From NCBI RefSeq assembly GCF_030410395.1, contig NZ_JAUHHF010000003.1:372001-436000 (forward strand): DNA of 64,000 nt. Direction: 5' to 3'. Made by a program: the position numbers and the translations under genes. Under the pieces are notes generated by a model, which did not search any database, was not told where the DNA came from, and saw only the letters and a program-made list of their open reading frames with translations. This DNA comes from Zwartia panacis (GTDB lineage: Bacteria; Pseudomonadota; Gammaproteobacteria; Burkholderiales; Burkholderiaceae_B). Below, one piece after another: positions 21,140 through 30,415 of the stretch. The stretch's first letter is position 1. Each line of letters opens with the position of its first letter.

Positions 21140-22207
21140 TTAAGCAAAAACACGTCTTGCGCGAGGGCTCCCCGCCGCAAAACCTGCCTTTTCGAGTTGT
21201 GCATACAGGGTCTTGAGTTTGTCATCAATCGCCACATCGGCGCCTTGCTGCAAGGGTCGCAGCTGATCATCCACCAACTCTCCGCCGACGCGCCTGGCCA
21301 ACTCAAAGCCCACCTCTGCCATTTTGCCAAAGGCCCGCGTGTCGACTGGACTACAGGGCACGTCCAGCAAAAGCGACAAACGATCGACACTCGCCATCCC
21401 GGCGTCCAAGGACTCCGCGTCCGCGCGTGACAGAGTGAAACAAACCAGGCCGTAATCGCCCAACCAGACGAGTCCACCGTTGTAGGGCACAAATCCCATA
21501 CTTTGCGCGGCGCTTGTGACCTCGGAAACCGGACGCATGCTACCTAGCAGTAAAGTCAATCCGACCTGTGTATCCAAGGCCGCACAGGTATCGTCCAGAC
21601 ATGAGGCGGCATCCAGGACAAACTGCTGATCAGGTCCTTCGATACTGGCTTCAAGCTGATCCGCCAGCGCCTGCGCACGATTCCAGATTTGCGACCACTC
21701 AATCGCTGACAACGCGCCACTACGATTCGCAAGCAAGACTGCCAGATGCACCGAGACATATTGACCATCCGCGCGCAAACGGGCATCGAGCTGCCCTTCG
21801 GTATCCTGCGCAAAAATACGGACCGCCTTGCGACCCGCACTGCGCAAAGGTTGCAGCAGGAGTGCGAGATCTTCACCCAGCATCGGTCCCTGAAACGTAA
21901 TCTCAATCACCACTTCAGTCGAAGGATCCGGACCTTGCTCATCTGCCGCCGCTTCTGGATGTTCGGCACTCAAGCTCAAGGCATCACCACCCACCGAGAC
22001 ACCCGTTGCTGTCGCACCGCCAAGACCTGGCTCTCGCCTGATTTCGCCTGGCGCCAGAGCATCCCCAAGCAATGGGTCTTGCTCGATCACAGGCATTTGC
22101 GCCTGCATGCGACGTCTGACGCGCCGATCTTGAAACCAGTTAAAACCCAGCAGCAATACGATGATCGCTGCGCCAATCACTATCAGATAGATTTGCAACT
22201 CACTCAT
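21140..22207 (-). CDS. zipA: Cell division protein ZipA homologue
   Basis: A 355-residue protein with an N-terminal membrane anchor (about residues 5-22) followed by a basic stretch (DRRVRRRMQ), a variable acidic linker, and a C-terminal ZipA-like FtsZ-binding domain (from about residue 220). It would tether FtsZ to the inner membrane. Sequence similarity to E. coli ZipA is weak by eye, so the call leans on architecture and its place between smc and ligA. Confidence 0.85.
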   Translation of the reverse strand: MSELQIYLIVIGAAIIVLLLGFNWFQDRRVRRRMQAQMPVIEQDPLLGDALAPGEIRREPGLGGATATGVSVGGDALSLSAEHPEAAADEQGPDPSTEVVIEITFQGPMLGEDLALLLQPLRSAGRKAVRIFAQDTEGQLDARLRADGQYVSVHLAVLLANRSGALSAIEWSQIWNRAQALADQLEASIEGPDQQFVLDAASCLDDTCAALDTQVGLTLLLGSMRPVSEVTSAAQSMGFVPYNGGLVWLGDYGLVCFTLSRADAESLDAGMASVDRLSLLLDVPCSPVDTRAFGKMAEVGFELARRVGGELVDDQLRPLQQGADVAIDDKLKTLYAQLEKAGFAAGSPRARRVFA

Positions 22208-22222
22208 GTGTTGCCTCGGTGA

Positions 22223-25200
22223 TCATGCAGCTTCGGCAGCGAGCTGCAATGCGGATTCAATATCAACGGCCACAATACGCGATACGCCCTGTTCCTGCAT
22301 TGTCACGCCAACGAGCTGGCGAGCCATTTGCATAGCGATCTTATTATGTGAAATAAACAAAAACTGCGTGTGGTCAGCCATATTACTCACGAGATTGGCG
22401 TAACGCTCGGTGTTGGCATCATCGAGCGGAGCGTCCACCTCATCAAGCAGACAGAATGGAGCCGGATTGAGCTTGAACAAGGCAAACACCAACGCGGTCG
22501 CAGTCAAGGCTTTTTCGCCACCCGAGAGCAAATGGATGGAAGTGTTGCGTTTGCCTGGTGGCTGCGCCATGACCTGTACACCGGCATCCAGGATTTCATC
22601 GCCCGTCATGATCAGGCGGGCCTCGCCCCCCCCGAACAATTTGGGAAAGAGTTCGCCGAAATGTCCATTGACCTCATTAAAAGTCGTCTGCAAGAGGTCG
22701 CGTGTTTCGCGGTCAATCTTGCGAATGGCATCCTCAAGCGTTTCGATCGCAGTTTGCAAATCCTGATATTGCGCATCAAGATAACTCTTGCGTTCGCGCG
22801 AAGCCGTGAGCTCGTCGAGCGCGGCCAGGTTAACGGAACCCAGGCTTTCAATTTTTTTAGTAATGCGTTGCACTTCGGACTGCAGCCAGGCAGGACGTTG
22901 CCATTCATCGGGCTGCTCCGCCAAAAAGGTCTGCACCGCGGCTCGATCAACCTGTCTTTCATTGAGTTGCTCAGCGAACTGCTCAGTCGCCAGGCGGGCG
23001 GCTTGTTCTTGCAGCTGAAGCTGCATGATTCGTTCACGACGGGGCTCCAGAGACCGCTCGATCGTCATACGCTCTTCGTCGGCTTCACGCAGTTGCGCCG
23101 CGAGGGTATCCATTTCAATGCGCGCGCGACCCAGTGTTTCTTCGCGTTCAGCGCGTATTTCCAGCGCTTCTTGCAGACCGGCTTCAGCCGCTGCTGCGTC
23201 CAGAGTGGAGAGCTCAGATTCTAACGAGAGCAATTCTTGCTGGGCACGCGTGGCTTGCTCGGTTGCAAGCTGCAAATTACGCTGTAATTCGGCGATTCGC
23301 GCGCGAATGCCACGCTCGGCAAACTCCGCTTCTTGAGCACCACGCTCTTGATCGCGCAAACGGTTGCGTGCGGTTTCGGCTTCTTCTGAGAGTGCCTCTC
23401 CCGCCATTTCGGCTTCTGAGTATTGTTCTTGCAGAACACCCAGTTCTGCATCGAGTTCTTCGAAGCGCGCCTCTGCTTCGAGCTTGGCCGCGGTGAGTTC
23501 TTCTTGCTGGGAAATCACCTCGGCGATATCTTGTTCAAGACGACCGGAGCGTTCACGGGTTTGTTCAACTTGCTGCTGCAGACGCGTATGCTCAAGCTGC
23601 AAATCATGCAAACGACGCGTGATCTCGGCGACACGCTGACGCGCGGGCGGCAATGCCTGGGACACCTGCTGCCAAGCGGACTCAGCTTGCGCCACGGCAG
23701 AGCGAGAGTTGTCAGCGATCAACTGATGCGCTTTGATCTCCCGCTGAAGATTTTCAATTTCCTGTTGTCGAGCAAGCAAACCGGCCTGCTCCGAGTCAGG
23801 GGCGTAAAAGCGCACGCTGTTGGCGTCCACCAGATGACCACCTTGGACCACCAACATCGCACCGAGCGGCAAGGTCGAACGTGATGCAAGTGCCTCGGTG
23901 ACATCTTTGGCAATATAGACATTCCCGAGCCAGCCTTGCAACAAGGTTCGCAACTCAGGATCCGTGATACGCAGCACGGAGGACAATGGATTCAGACCTG
24001 CGGGCGCGGGCGCGACGGGTGCTGCGGGAGGCAATTGATAAAAAGCCAAACGCGCGGGTGGAGCATCACTTGCAAAGGCGCGCGCCCAGTCCAGATTGCG
24101 CACCTCCAAACCCGTCATGCGCTCGTTCAATACGGCCTCGAGCGCAGTTTCCCAACCCGGCTCAACGTGCAGTTTTTGCCAGAGGCGCGCCAGAGAGGTC
24201 AGCTCGTGCTTGGCGAGCCAAGGTTCAAGACTGCCTTTTTTCTGCACATCCTCTTGCAGTCTGACCAACGCCGTGAGACGCGCATCCAGACGCGCCAGAG
24301 CCTCGGCCTCGGACTGCGCCTGCTGCTGAGCCTGCGCACGACGCGCCTCGGCTTCAGGGAGTTTGTCTTCGAGCTCAGCCAGCGCACCTTGCGCTTCTTC
24401 GAGCGACTCTTCGGCAACAAGCTTGTCACCTGTCAGACGCTCCAGCGCCTCGACATCAGGCGCCTCGACACCTTTTAACTCTTGCTCAAGACGCTCGCGA
24501 CGCATTTCAAGCGTCTGCAACTGGCGATCCGAATCGCGCTGGGTCTGTGCCACCAAGGCAAGACTTTGCTCAACACGCGCAAGGGTCGCACGCATTTCCT
24601 CGCGTTGCGCAGCTGCCTGTCGCACGCGTGCCTCAATATCTGGCAAGCCCTCTTGTGCAGCCTGAGCAAGCTCGCGCGCTTGTTCTGCACGCGCGGCGCT
24701 TGTCATCAGTTCTTCTTCACCCTCTTGAATCTGCAATACGCAGTGTTCTTTTTGGGAATCCCATTCGGTCATCTGCACCTGAAGTTGCGCACGCCGTGTT
24801 TGCACGCGATTACGCGACTCCACTACATGGCGAATTTCTGCTTCAAGGCTACTGACCTTGGCGTTGGACTCGTAAAGAAGACCCTGAGCCGCATGCACGG
24901 CATCACCCGCGGCGTAGTGAGCCTGGCGTCGTGCTTCAAGCGCAGCCTCGCTTGCGCGCAGTCCCGCCATCGAGGCCTCAAGCTCGGTCTGGGCCCGTTC
25001 AATTTCTTGCTGGGTACGCGCGCGCTCTTCGTGAGCCGCCGCTTCCTTGAGGAACCACAAGGCGTTTTGCTTGCCTTCCCCCTCAGCCTGCAAGGCCCGG
25101 TATTCGCGCGCGACTTCGGCCTGCGACTCGAGCTTTTCCAACTGAGTCGTCAGTTCTCGCAAAATATCATCCACGCGGACAAGATTTTCCCGGGTGTCAG

Positions 25201-25753
25201 ACAGGCGATTTTCGGTTTCGCGGCGACGCTCTTTGTAACGGGACACCCCAGCGGCTTCTTCGAGGTACACCCGAAGCTCTTCGGGTTTGGCCTCGATCAG
25301 ACGGTTGATCATGCCCTGACCGATGATGGCGTAACCACGCGCACCCAAACCGGTACCCAGGAAAATGTCGTTGACGTCGCGACGACGGACTTGCTGGTTA
25401 TTGATGAAATAGCTACTCGTACCGTCACGTGTCAGCACGCGCCGCACGGCAATTTCGGCATAGGTTGCCCACTGCCCCACTGCCCGTCCGTCACTGTTGT
25501 CAAAGACGAGTTCGACCGAAGCCCGCGCCGAAGGCTTGCGCTGCCCGGAACCACTAAAAATCACGTCCTGCATGGACTCGCCGCGCAACTCAGACGCGCG
25601 GCTTTCGCCCATCACCCAGCGCACGGCATCGATGATGTTGGATTTGCCACAGCCGTTCGGCCCCACGACGCCCACAAGCTGGCTGGGGGTGGGAATGACG
25701 GTCGGATCGACGAAGGACTTGAATCCCGCTAGTTTGATCTGGGTTAGACGCAC
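22223..25753 (-). CDS. smc: Chromosome segregation protein SMC
   Basis: A 1176-residue SMC ATPase. Walker A is GPNGCGKSN (31-39) in the N-terminal head; two long coiled coils rich in Glu, Ala, Arg and Gln flank a hinge near residues 500-640; the C-terminal head has the signature LLSGGEKALTATAL and Walker B FCLLDEVDAPLDD. It compacts and segregates the chromosome; no scpA or scpB is in the window. It leads the smc-zipA-ligA operon, with 15 nt to zipA, and is divergent from lplT. Confidence 0.97.
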   Translation of the reverse strand: MRLTQIKLAGFKSFVDPTVIPTPSQLVGVVGPNGCGKSNIIDAVRWVMGESRASELRGESMQDVIFSGSGQRKPSARASVELVFDNSDGRAVGQWATYAEIAVRRVLTRDGTSSYFINNQQVRRRDVNDIFLGTGLGARGYAIIGQGMINRLIEAKPEELRVYLEEAAGVSRYKERRRETENRLSDTRENLVRVDDILRELTTQLEKLESQAEVAREYRALQAEGEGKQNALWFLKEAAAHEERARTQQEIERAQTELEASMAGLRASEAALEARRQAHYAAGDAVHAAQGLLYESNAKVSSLEAEIRHVVESRNRVQTRRAQLQVQMTEWDSQKEHCVLQIQEGEEELMTSAARAEQARELAQAAQEGLPDIEARVRQAAAQREEMRATLARVEQSLALVAQTQRDSDRQLQTLEMRRERLEQELKGVEAPDVEALERLTGDKLVAEESLEEAQGALAELEDKLPEAEARRAQAQQQAQSEAEALARLDARLTALVRLQEDVQKKGSLEPWLAKHELTSLARLWQKLHVEPGWETALEAVLNERMTGLEVRNLDWARAFASDAPPARLAFYQLPPAAPVAPAPAGLNPLSSVLRITDPELRTLLQGWLGNVYIAKDVTEALASRSTLPLGAMLVVQGGHLVDANSVRFYAPDSEQAGLLARQQEIENLQREIKAHQLIADNSRSAVAQAESAWQQVSQALPPARQRVAEITRRLHDLQLEHTRLQQQVEQTRERSGRLEQDIAEVISQQEELTAAKLEAEARFEELDAELGVLQEQYSEAEMAGEALSEEAETARNRLRDQERGAQEAEFAERGIRARIAELQRNLQLATEQATRAQQELLSLESELSTLDAAAAEAGLQEALEIRAEREETLGRARIEMDTLAAQLREADEERMTIERSLEPRRERIMQLQLQEQAARLATEQFAEQLNERQVDRAAVQTFLAEQPDEWQRPAWLQSEVQRITKKIESLGSVNLAALDELTASRERKSYLDAQYQDLQTAIETLEDAIRKIDRETRDLLQTTFNEVNGHFGELFPKLFGGGEARLIMTGDEILDAGVQVMAQPPGKRNTSIHLLSGGEKALTATALVFALFKLNPAPFCLLDEVDAPLDDANTERYANLVSNMADHTQFLFISHNKIAMQMARQLVGVTMQEQGVSRIVAVDIESALQLAAEAA

Positions 25754-25942
25754 AATATCGGCACAATCTAGGATGTAATCCCCAAGATCATAACGCAGCC
25801 GGAGGAAAAATCGGACCTTCCTGCAACTTGCCTGGATGAGTTTGAATACAGCTCAGAGGGATATGACCGAGGGGAATCCCTCATTCTTTTATTATCGGGA
25901 ATGCCGCATTGTGGCGAGCGTTCATTTTTTTGGGAAACCATC

Positions 25943-27277
25943 TTGAATCGAGGCTTTTTTACCGTCATGGCTGCGCAGGCATTGTCCTCGCTGGCGGATA
26001 ACGCATTATTTATCGCTGCAATCGCACTCATTCAGGAGCTTCACGGTCCTGACTGGATGGCGCCGATGATGAAGTGGTGGTTTGCCGCCTCTTACGTCCT
26101 GTTGGCAGCCTTTGTAGGCGCCGTCGCCGACTCGTTCCCCAAGGGTCGCGTCATGTTCCTGACAAACGCCATCAAGGTGAGCGGATGCCTGCTGATGTTT
26201 TCCTACGCAATGTTCGGACTGGCTCAGGACGGTCAAGTCGCTCTGGTCTGCGCGGCTTACGCCCTGGTCGGCATCGGCGCCGCCGCCTACTCCCCCGCTA
26301 AATACGGCATCGTCACCGAAATGCTTCACCCCCTGCAGCTTGTCAAAGGAAATAGCTGGATTGAGGGGCTGACCATCCTGTCCATCATCATGGGTACTGT
26401 CCTTGGGGGCGTGTTGGTGTCACCCACCGTGTCCTCTTGGCTACTGAGTCACGCCTGGATCAGCCAATTGGTGGACACACCCGCAGAAGCCGCGATTTTA
26501 ATGATCGCTTTTGTCTATATCGCCGCGGCCACTTGTAACCTTCTGATTCCCAGCACCAACGTTGTCTACCCCAAACAAAACAAAAATCCAGTCAAACTCA
26601 TTCAAACCTTCGCAGGCTATGTCCGGATTCTCTGGAATGACAAACTGGGACAAATCTCTCTGGGTGTCACCACCCTGTTTTGGGGGGCTGGCGCCACACT
26701 TCAGTTAATTGTCATCGAATGGGGCAAAAGCCATTTGGGTTACCGGTTGGATCAAGCCTCGATCTTGATGGGCATTACCGCTCTGGGCACGATCGGAGGC
26801 TCGATTTTGGCTGGAAGAGTCCCATTGCCAAAAGCGCTGCGCGTGTTGCCCCTGGGAGTCGGTATGGGCTTCATCGTCATGTTGATGCCTTTTGTGAACA
26901 GCTCGATGAGCATTGAGATCATGGGCACTCAGCTTCCCTGGGTCGCATACGTACTCCTGATGTTGATTGGACTGACCTCGGGCATGTTTGTCGTGCCCAT
27001 GAACGCCCTGCTTCAACACCGGGGTCACGTGCTGCTGTCCGCCGGGCACTCAATTGCCGTGCAAAACTTCAATGAACAACTCAACATTTTGCTGATGGTT
27101 GCGGTTTACACGTTATTGTTGTGGCTCAACCTGTCCATTGACATCATCATCTGGATTTTTGGCGGACTGGTCGCATCGCTCATGATTGTCATGATCCGGT
27201 GGAACCGCAGTAACTTGACTCAGCAACCCCAACTCCTTGATGAGATCGGTCAGGAGGGGCATGGCAAGGCGCTTTGA
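25943..27277 (+). CDS. lplT: Lysophospholipid transporter LplT (MFS)
   Basis: About 444 residues with 11-12 hydrophobic segments, of the major facilitator superfamily. The N-terminus NRGFFTVMAAQALSSLADNALFIAAIALI and PAKYGIVTEMLHPLQLVKGNSW are LplT features. Relatives flip lysophospholipids inward for re-acylation, usually with Aas acyltransferase, which is not seen here. I chose the TTG at 25943 because a GGGA site lies 8 nt before it and the protein then begins at the family start; an in-frame ATG at 25901 would add 14 residues. Confidence 0.88.
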   Translation: MNRGFFTVMAAQALSSLADNALFIAAIALIQELHGPDWMAPMMKWWFAASYVLLAAFVGAVADSFPKGRVMFLTNAIKVSGCLLMFSYAMFGLAQDGQVALVCAAYALVGIGAAAYSPAKYGIVTEMLHPLQLVKGNSWIEGLTILSIIMGTVLGGVLVSPTVSSWLLSHAWISQLVDTPAEAAILMIAFVYIAAATCNLLIPSTNVVYPKQNKNPVKLIQTFAGYVRILWNDKLGQISLGVTTLFWGAGATLQLIVIEWGKSHLGYRLDQASILMGITALGTIGGSILAGRVPLPKALRVLPLGVGMGFIVMLMPFVNSSMSIEIMGTQLPWVAYVLLMLIGLTSGMFVVPMNALLQHRGHVLLSAGHSIAVQNFNEQLNILLMVAVYTLLLWLNLSIDIIIWIFGGLVASLMIVMIRWNRSNLTQQPQLLDEIGQEGHGKAL

Positions 27278-27304
27278 GCTCAATGCTCCGAGCGCAGGTT
27301 TTGA

Positions 27305-27343
27305 GAGCCGATTCAGAGAACCGATTCAAAGAGCCGCTTCAGA
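27305..27343. repeat. Degenerate 13-bp tandem repeat, three copies
   Basis: The units GAGCCGATTCAGA, GAACCGATTCAAA and GAGCCGCTTCAGA stand head to tail, followed by a partial fourth (GACCCGA). The array bridges the lplT/uracil-DNA glycosylase convergence and runs into the last codons of the glycosylase gene. Confidence 0.75.
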
Positions 27344-28196
27344 GACCCGATACTGTTTTGACGAGTTGCAGGTCCTGCCAAACAGCCGCTTTCTCGGAAG
27401 GATGATTTAACAAATTGACTGGGTGGCTGGTCACGATCAGAGGGATCTTTTGACCCGCCACCTCGAATGTGTGGGTTTTCTGACGAAGTTGATCAAGTGG
27501 TTGATCCGTCTCAAGCAGGGATTGCGCCGCGCGGCCCACGGCTAATATGCTGAACGGCCGCACAAGCTCGATCTGACGCAATAGATATGGTTTGCAGGAA
27601 GCCAGCTCGGCGGGCTTGGGATTTCGATTGCCTGGCGGACGGCATTTCACGATATTGCTCACATAGACATTCTGTGTCCGGCTACTCTTGATCGCCATCA
27701 GCATGTTGTCGAGCATTAAGCCCGAACGATCCACAAAAGGTTTGCCCGCGCGATCTTCGAGATCATCAGGCGCTTGGCCAATCACCATGATGGCGGGCTG
27801 CATGACCCCCTCGCCTATCACTGCCTGTTGACGCTCTCGACACAGACCACAGGCCTGACATGCAGAAATTGTCTCGGCCAGAGCATGCATGTCCATCGCA
27901 GCCGCTGCGAGAGGCTGAGTATCGACCTTTGTTTGCTCTGAAGTTGAACTGACCGGGGCTGGAGCCGGGCTGCGATTTTTGTTGGCACTGGGCAATCGCG
28001 CAGCTGGCTGCATCACAGCGGCTGGAGGCACAGTGTCTGTTGCTGCAGGCGTCCGAACTTGTTTTATGACAACTGCGATTTCTTTGCTTGCGGGAGGTTG
28101 TTCACTCGGCAACCATGGCTTTTCAATGCCGAGCTCCTGCAGCCAGGCAAGCTGCAAGGCAGAGTATTGAAGCGCAGGCGGTTGAGGTGTTGTCAT
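27339..28196 (-). CDS. Uracil-DNA glycosylase, family 4 (iron-sulfur)
   Basis: A 285-residue protein. Residues 1-105 form a Pro/Ala-rich low-complexity extension; the rest is the family 4 uracil-DNA glycosylase domain. Four cluster cysteines are visible (CQACGLC pair, CRPPGNRNP, ASCKPYL), as are motif 1 IGQAPDDLEDRAGKPFVDRS and motif 2 TSHPVNLLNHP. Motif 1 has DD where thermophile enzymes have GE. It excises uracil from DNA. It overlaps the tsaB-rimI stop (TGATG), the same neighbourhood as in other betaproteobacteria, where the gene follows rimI. Confidence 0.9.
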   Translation of the reverse strand: MTTPQPPALQYSALQLAWLQELGIEKPWLPSEQPPASKEIAVVIKQVRTPAATDTVPPAAVMQPAARLPSANKNRSPAPAPVSSTSEQTKVDTQPLAAAAMDMHALAETISACQACGLCRERQQAVIGEGVMQPAIMVIGQAPDDLEDRAGKPFVDRSGLMLDNMLMAIKSSRTQNVYVSNIVKCRPPGNRNPKPAELASCKPYLLRQIELVRPFSILAVGRAAQSLLETDQPLDQLRQKTHTFEVAGQKIPLIVTSHPVNLLNHPSEKAAVWQDLQLVKTVSGL

Positions 28197-29428
28197 CAGT
28201 GGTCAAAACTCTTTTTCAGAATCAAAGCATCTTCTCGCAGACCCTTTGCAGCGGGATAGTAATCCCGTCTGACACCAATCTGGACAAAACCCTCGCTCCG
28301 ATAAAACGCCAGGGCTGATGCGTTTGAAGGCCGCACCTCGAGCACAATCCCTTCTGTTCCTGCGGAGCGGGCTAAACGCGTCGTGTGTTCGAGCAATTGA
28401 TGTCCATAGCCACGACGCTGCGCATCACGCGCCACAGCGATCACGAGCAGGTGTGCAACATCAGGCGCCAACATCGTAATGGCGAACCCTTTTAACCCAT
28501 CCTCCGTGCGCAACACCCAAGCCTCATAACCCGCCTCGAGTGCATCCTCAAAGTTCTTAAGTGTCCAGGGAAACGACTGTACCGCCGCCTCAAGGGCAAC
28601 CACTTCCGATAAGTCAGCGCGGAGCATAGGTAGCAAGGCTGCCGCACCGGGAGGCTGTGCCCGCGGATTGCCCCCGTCGCCGCGTGCACGCTCCAGAGTT
28701 GTAAACGCAACTTTGTCCCGCAGGTAAAGCGGCGCAGCATGCTCCGGTAAAAATGTTTGACCGTCTTTCCAGGCCTGTAATGCGAGAGTCGCTACGGCAC
28801 CGGCATTGGGACGCGCCTGAAGATCATCCACGATCCAGTGAGCGGGCAAAAGCTTAGCGGCAAGGTGGTTTTGCACGACACTCCAGCCCTCTCCCACCAA
28901 GGCGACAGACGAAACGCCCGGAAAACGGTCACGCCATACATGCTGGCGCTGTTCGGCATATAACAGCACATCCGCAGCCGCCAGCAAAACAGGTGGCTGA
29001 ACGACAACCAGCTCAGCGGCAGCAGACCGGGCATACACGCCAAAATAAACCTCCTCCATGCGCGCATCCAAAGCGACGTAGAGCAAAGAATCGGGATGAC
29101 GGGAGGCGGCCTGGAGTGCCACGGCTGGCAGCGCCCCGATCTGGATCACCGGAATATCGAGCGCCAACGCAATGCCTTGAGCAACACCACAGGCGACGCG
29201 CACCCCGGTAAAAGCTCCCGGTCCCTGTCCAAAGGCGACTGCAGTTAAATCTTTCTGAGTTAGGTTATGCTCGGTTAAAATAGAGTACGCCATTGGGAGT
29301 ATGGCGGAGGCGTGACCAGTCGTTCCCTCGATCGTGCGTTGAGTCACCACACAAGGCGACTCCCGCTCCGAAATAAGCGCAACAGTGCCTGTGGAGGTTG
29401 AGGTTTCGAATGCCAGAATTCTTGTCAT
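28196..29428 (-). CDS. tsaB-rimI: TsaB-RimI fusion: tRNA t6A biosynthesis subunit joined to ribosomal protein S18 acetyltransferase
   Basis: A single 410-residue reading frame holds two enzymes. Residues 1 to about 255 are TsaB (MTRILAFETSTSTGTVAL, VAFGQGPGAFTGVRVACG, LYVALDARMEEVY), the partner of TsaD in making threonylcarbamoyl-A37 on tRNA. From about residue 275 it is RimI, a GNAT acetyltransferase with acetyl-CoA motif ARDAQRRGYGHQLLEH and the C-terminal ALAFYRSEGF; RimI acetylates the N-terminus of S18. The joint is a short loop (ARGDGGNPRAQPPG). No stop or frameshift separates them. In relatives they are usually adjacent separate genes. Confidence 0.93.
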   Translation of the reverse strand: MTRILAFETSTSTGTVALISERESPCVVTQRTIEGTTGHASAILPMAYSILTEHNLTQKDLTAVAFGQGPGAFTGVRVACGVAQGIALALDIPVIQIGALPAVALQAASRHPDSLLYVALDARMEEVYFGVYARSAAAELVVVQPPVLLAAADVLLYAEQRQHVWRDRFPGVSSVALVGEGWSVVQNHLAAKLLPAHWIVDDLQARPNAGAVATLALQAWKDGQTFLPEHAAPLYLRDKVAFTTLERARGDGGNPRAQPPGAAALLPMLRADLSEVVALEAAVQSFPWTLKNFEDALEAGYEAWVLRTEDGLKGFAITMLAPDVAHLLVIAVARDAQRRGYGHQLLEHTTRLARSAGTEGIVLEVRPSNASALAFYRSEGFVQIGVRRDYYPAAKGLREDALILKKSFDH

Positions 29429-29502
29429 AGCTTGATTGTAATGAACCAGCAGGTTTTCATGCGCGCCGGTCTGTCAACCGTTCATTGATACGCCACCCGC
29501 CG

Positions 29503-29586
29503 CTCAATTTTTGAACCTCAATTTTTGAACCTCAATTTTTGAACCTCAATTTTTGAACCTCAATTTTTAAACCTCAACTTTTGAAA
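29503..29586. repeat. 14-bp tandem repeat, six copies
   Basis: The unit CTCAATTTTTGAAC occurs four times exactly (29503-29558), then as CTCAATTTTTAAAC and CTCAACTTTTGAAA. Each unit contains the short inverted element TCAA-TTT-TTGA. The array fills 84 bp of the 252-nt space between divergent tsaB-rimI and ompR, ending 94 nt before the ompR start. Confidence 0.95.
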
Positions 29587-29632
29587 CACTTTGTTACATG
29601 CTGTTAAGCATATGTCAGAGTTTGTAAAACCC

Positions 29633-29645
29633 TGTGAGATTCACA
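29633..29645. promoter_or_regulatory. Short inverted repeat upstream of ompR
   Basis: TGTGA-GAT-TCACA, 35 nt before the ompR ATG. The arms match CRP half-sites, but the 3-nt spacing is not that of a CRP site. It may be a hairpin in the ompR leader or an operator. Confidence 0.3.
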
Positions 29646-29680
29646 CACTCTCGGAATCGACCACGGTTAAATTTTTGCTT

Positions 29681-30415
29681 ATGAATACTTTACATACTCA
29701 GTGCACACGGAAAATTTTGGTGGTCGATGACGATCCCAGATTACGTGACTTATTACGACGATACCTCTCTGAACAAGGCTTCCAGGTGCTGATCGCCGAA
29801 GACGCTAGGGAAATGAATAAGATCTGGCAGCGAGAGCACATTGATTTACTCGTACTGGATCTGATGTTGCCAGGCGAAGATGGTTTGTCTGTATGCCGGC
29901 GCTTGCGTGCGAACCATGATCAGACGCCCATCATCATGCTGACGGCCAAAGCCGAGGAAATCGATCGCATTATCGGTCTGGAAATGGGTGCGGACGATTA
30001 TTTGTCCAAGCCTTTCAATCCGCGTGAACTACTCGCGCGCATCAATGCGGTTCTGAGACGACGCAGCACAGAGGAGCACCCCGGCGCTCCCGGACAGGAC
30101 AACGAGCTCGTTCATTTCGGACCTTACACGCTGAATCTGGCCACACGCAGCCTGACGCGCGACCAACAAATTGTCCCCATTACGACAGGCGAATTTTCCG
30201 TTCTCAAAGTCTTCGCGCGCCACCCTAAGATTCCGCTCTCACGTGACAAGCTCATGGAGCTGGCAAGGGGGCGCGAATACGAGGCCTTTGATCGCAGCCT
30301 GGATGTGCAGATCTCGCGTTTGCGCAAGCTTCTTGAAATCAATCCGGCAAAGCCCGCTTTTATCCAGACGGTCTGGGGCATGGGTTACGTTTTTGTCCCA
30401 GATGGCAGGAATTAA
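29681..30415 (+). CDS. ompR: OmpR-family response regulator
   Basis: A 244-residue two-component regulator. The receiver domain has the acidic pocket VVDDDPR, phospho-acceptor Asp60 (LVLDLMLPGEDG) and Lys110 (YLSKPFNPREL); residues 145-244 form the winged-helix DNA-binding domain ending IQTVWGMGYVFVPDG. ATG at 29681 gives the family start MNT...RKILVVDDD, though no ribosome binding site is evident; the frame stays open 30 codons upstream. It overlaps the kinase gene by 14 nt. It probably controls porin and osmotic genes. Confidence 0.93.
   Translation: MNTLHTQCTRKILVVDDDPRLRDLLRRYLSEQGFQVLIAEDAREMNKIWQREHIDLLVLDLMLPGEDGLSVCRRLRANHDQTPIIMLTAKAEEIDRIIGLEMGADDYLSKPFNPRELLARINAVLRRRSTEEHPGAPGQDNELVHFGPYTLNLATRSLTRDQQIVPITTGEFSVLKVFARHPKIPLSRDKLMELARGREYEAFDRSLDVQISRLRKLLEINPAKPAFIQTVWGMGYVFVPDGRN

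Noticed and set aside
24482-25732. 416-codon open frame opposite smc
   Set aside because: Antisense shadow of the smc N-terminal half; no domain and no ribosome binding site of note.
29503-29586. CRISPR array
   Set aside because: Units are 14 bp with no spacers and no cas genes are present; it is a simple tandem repeat.
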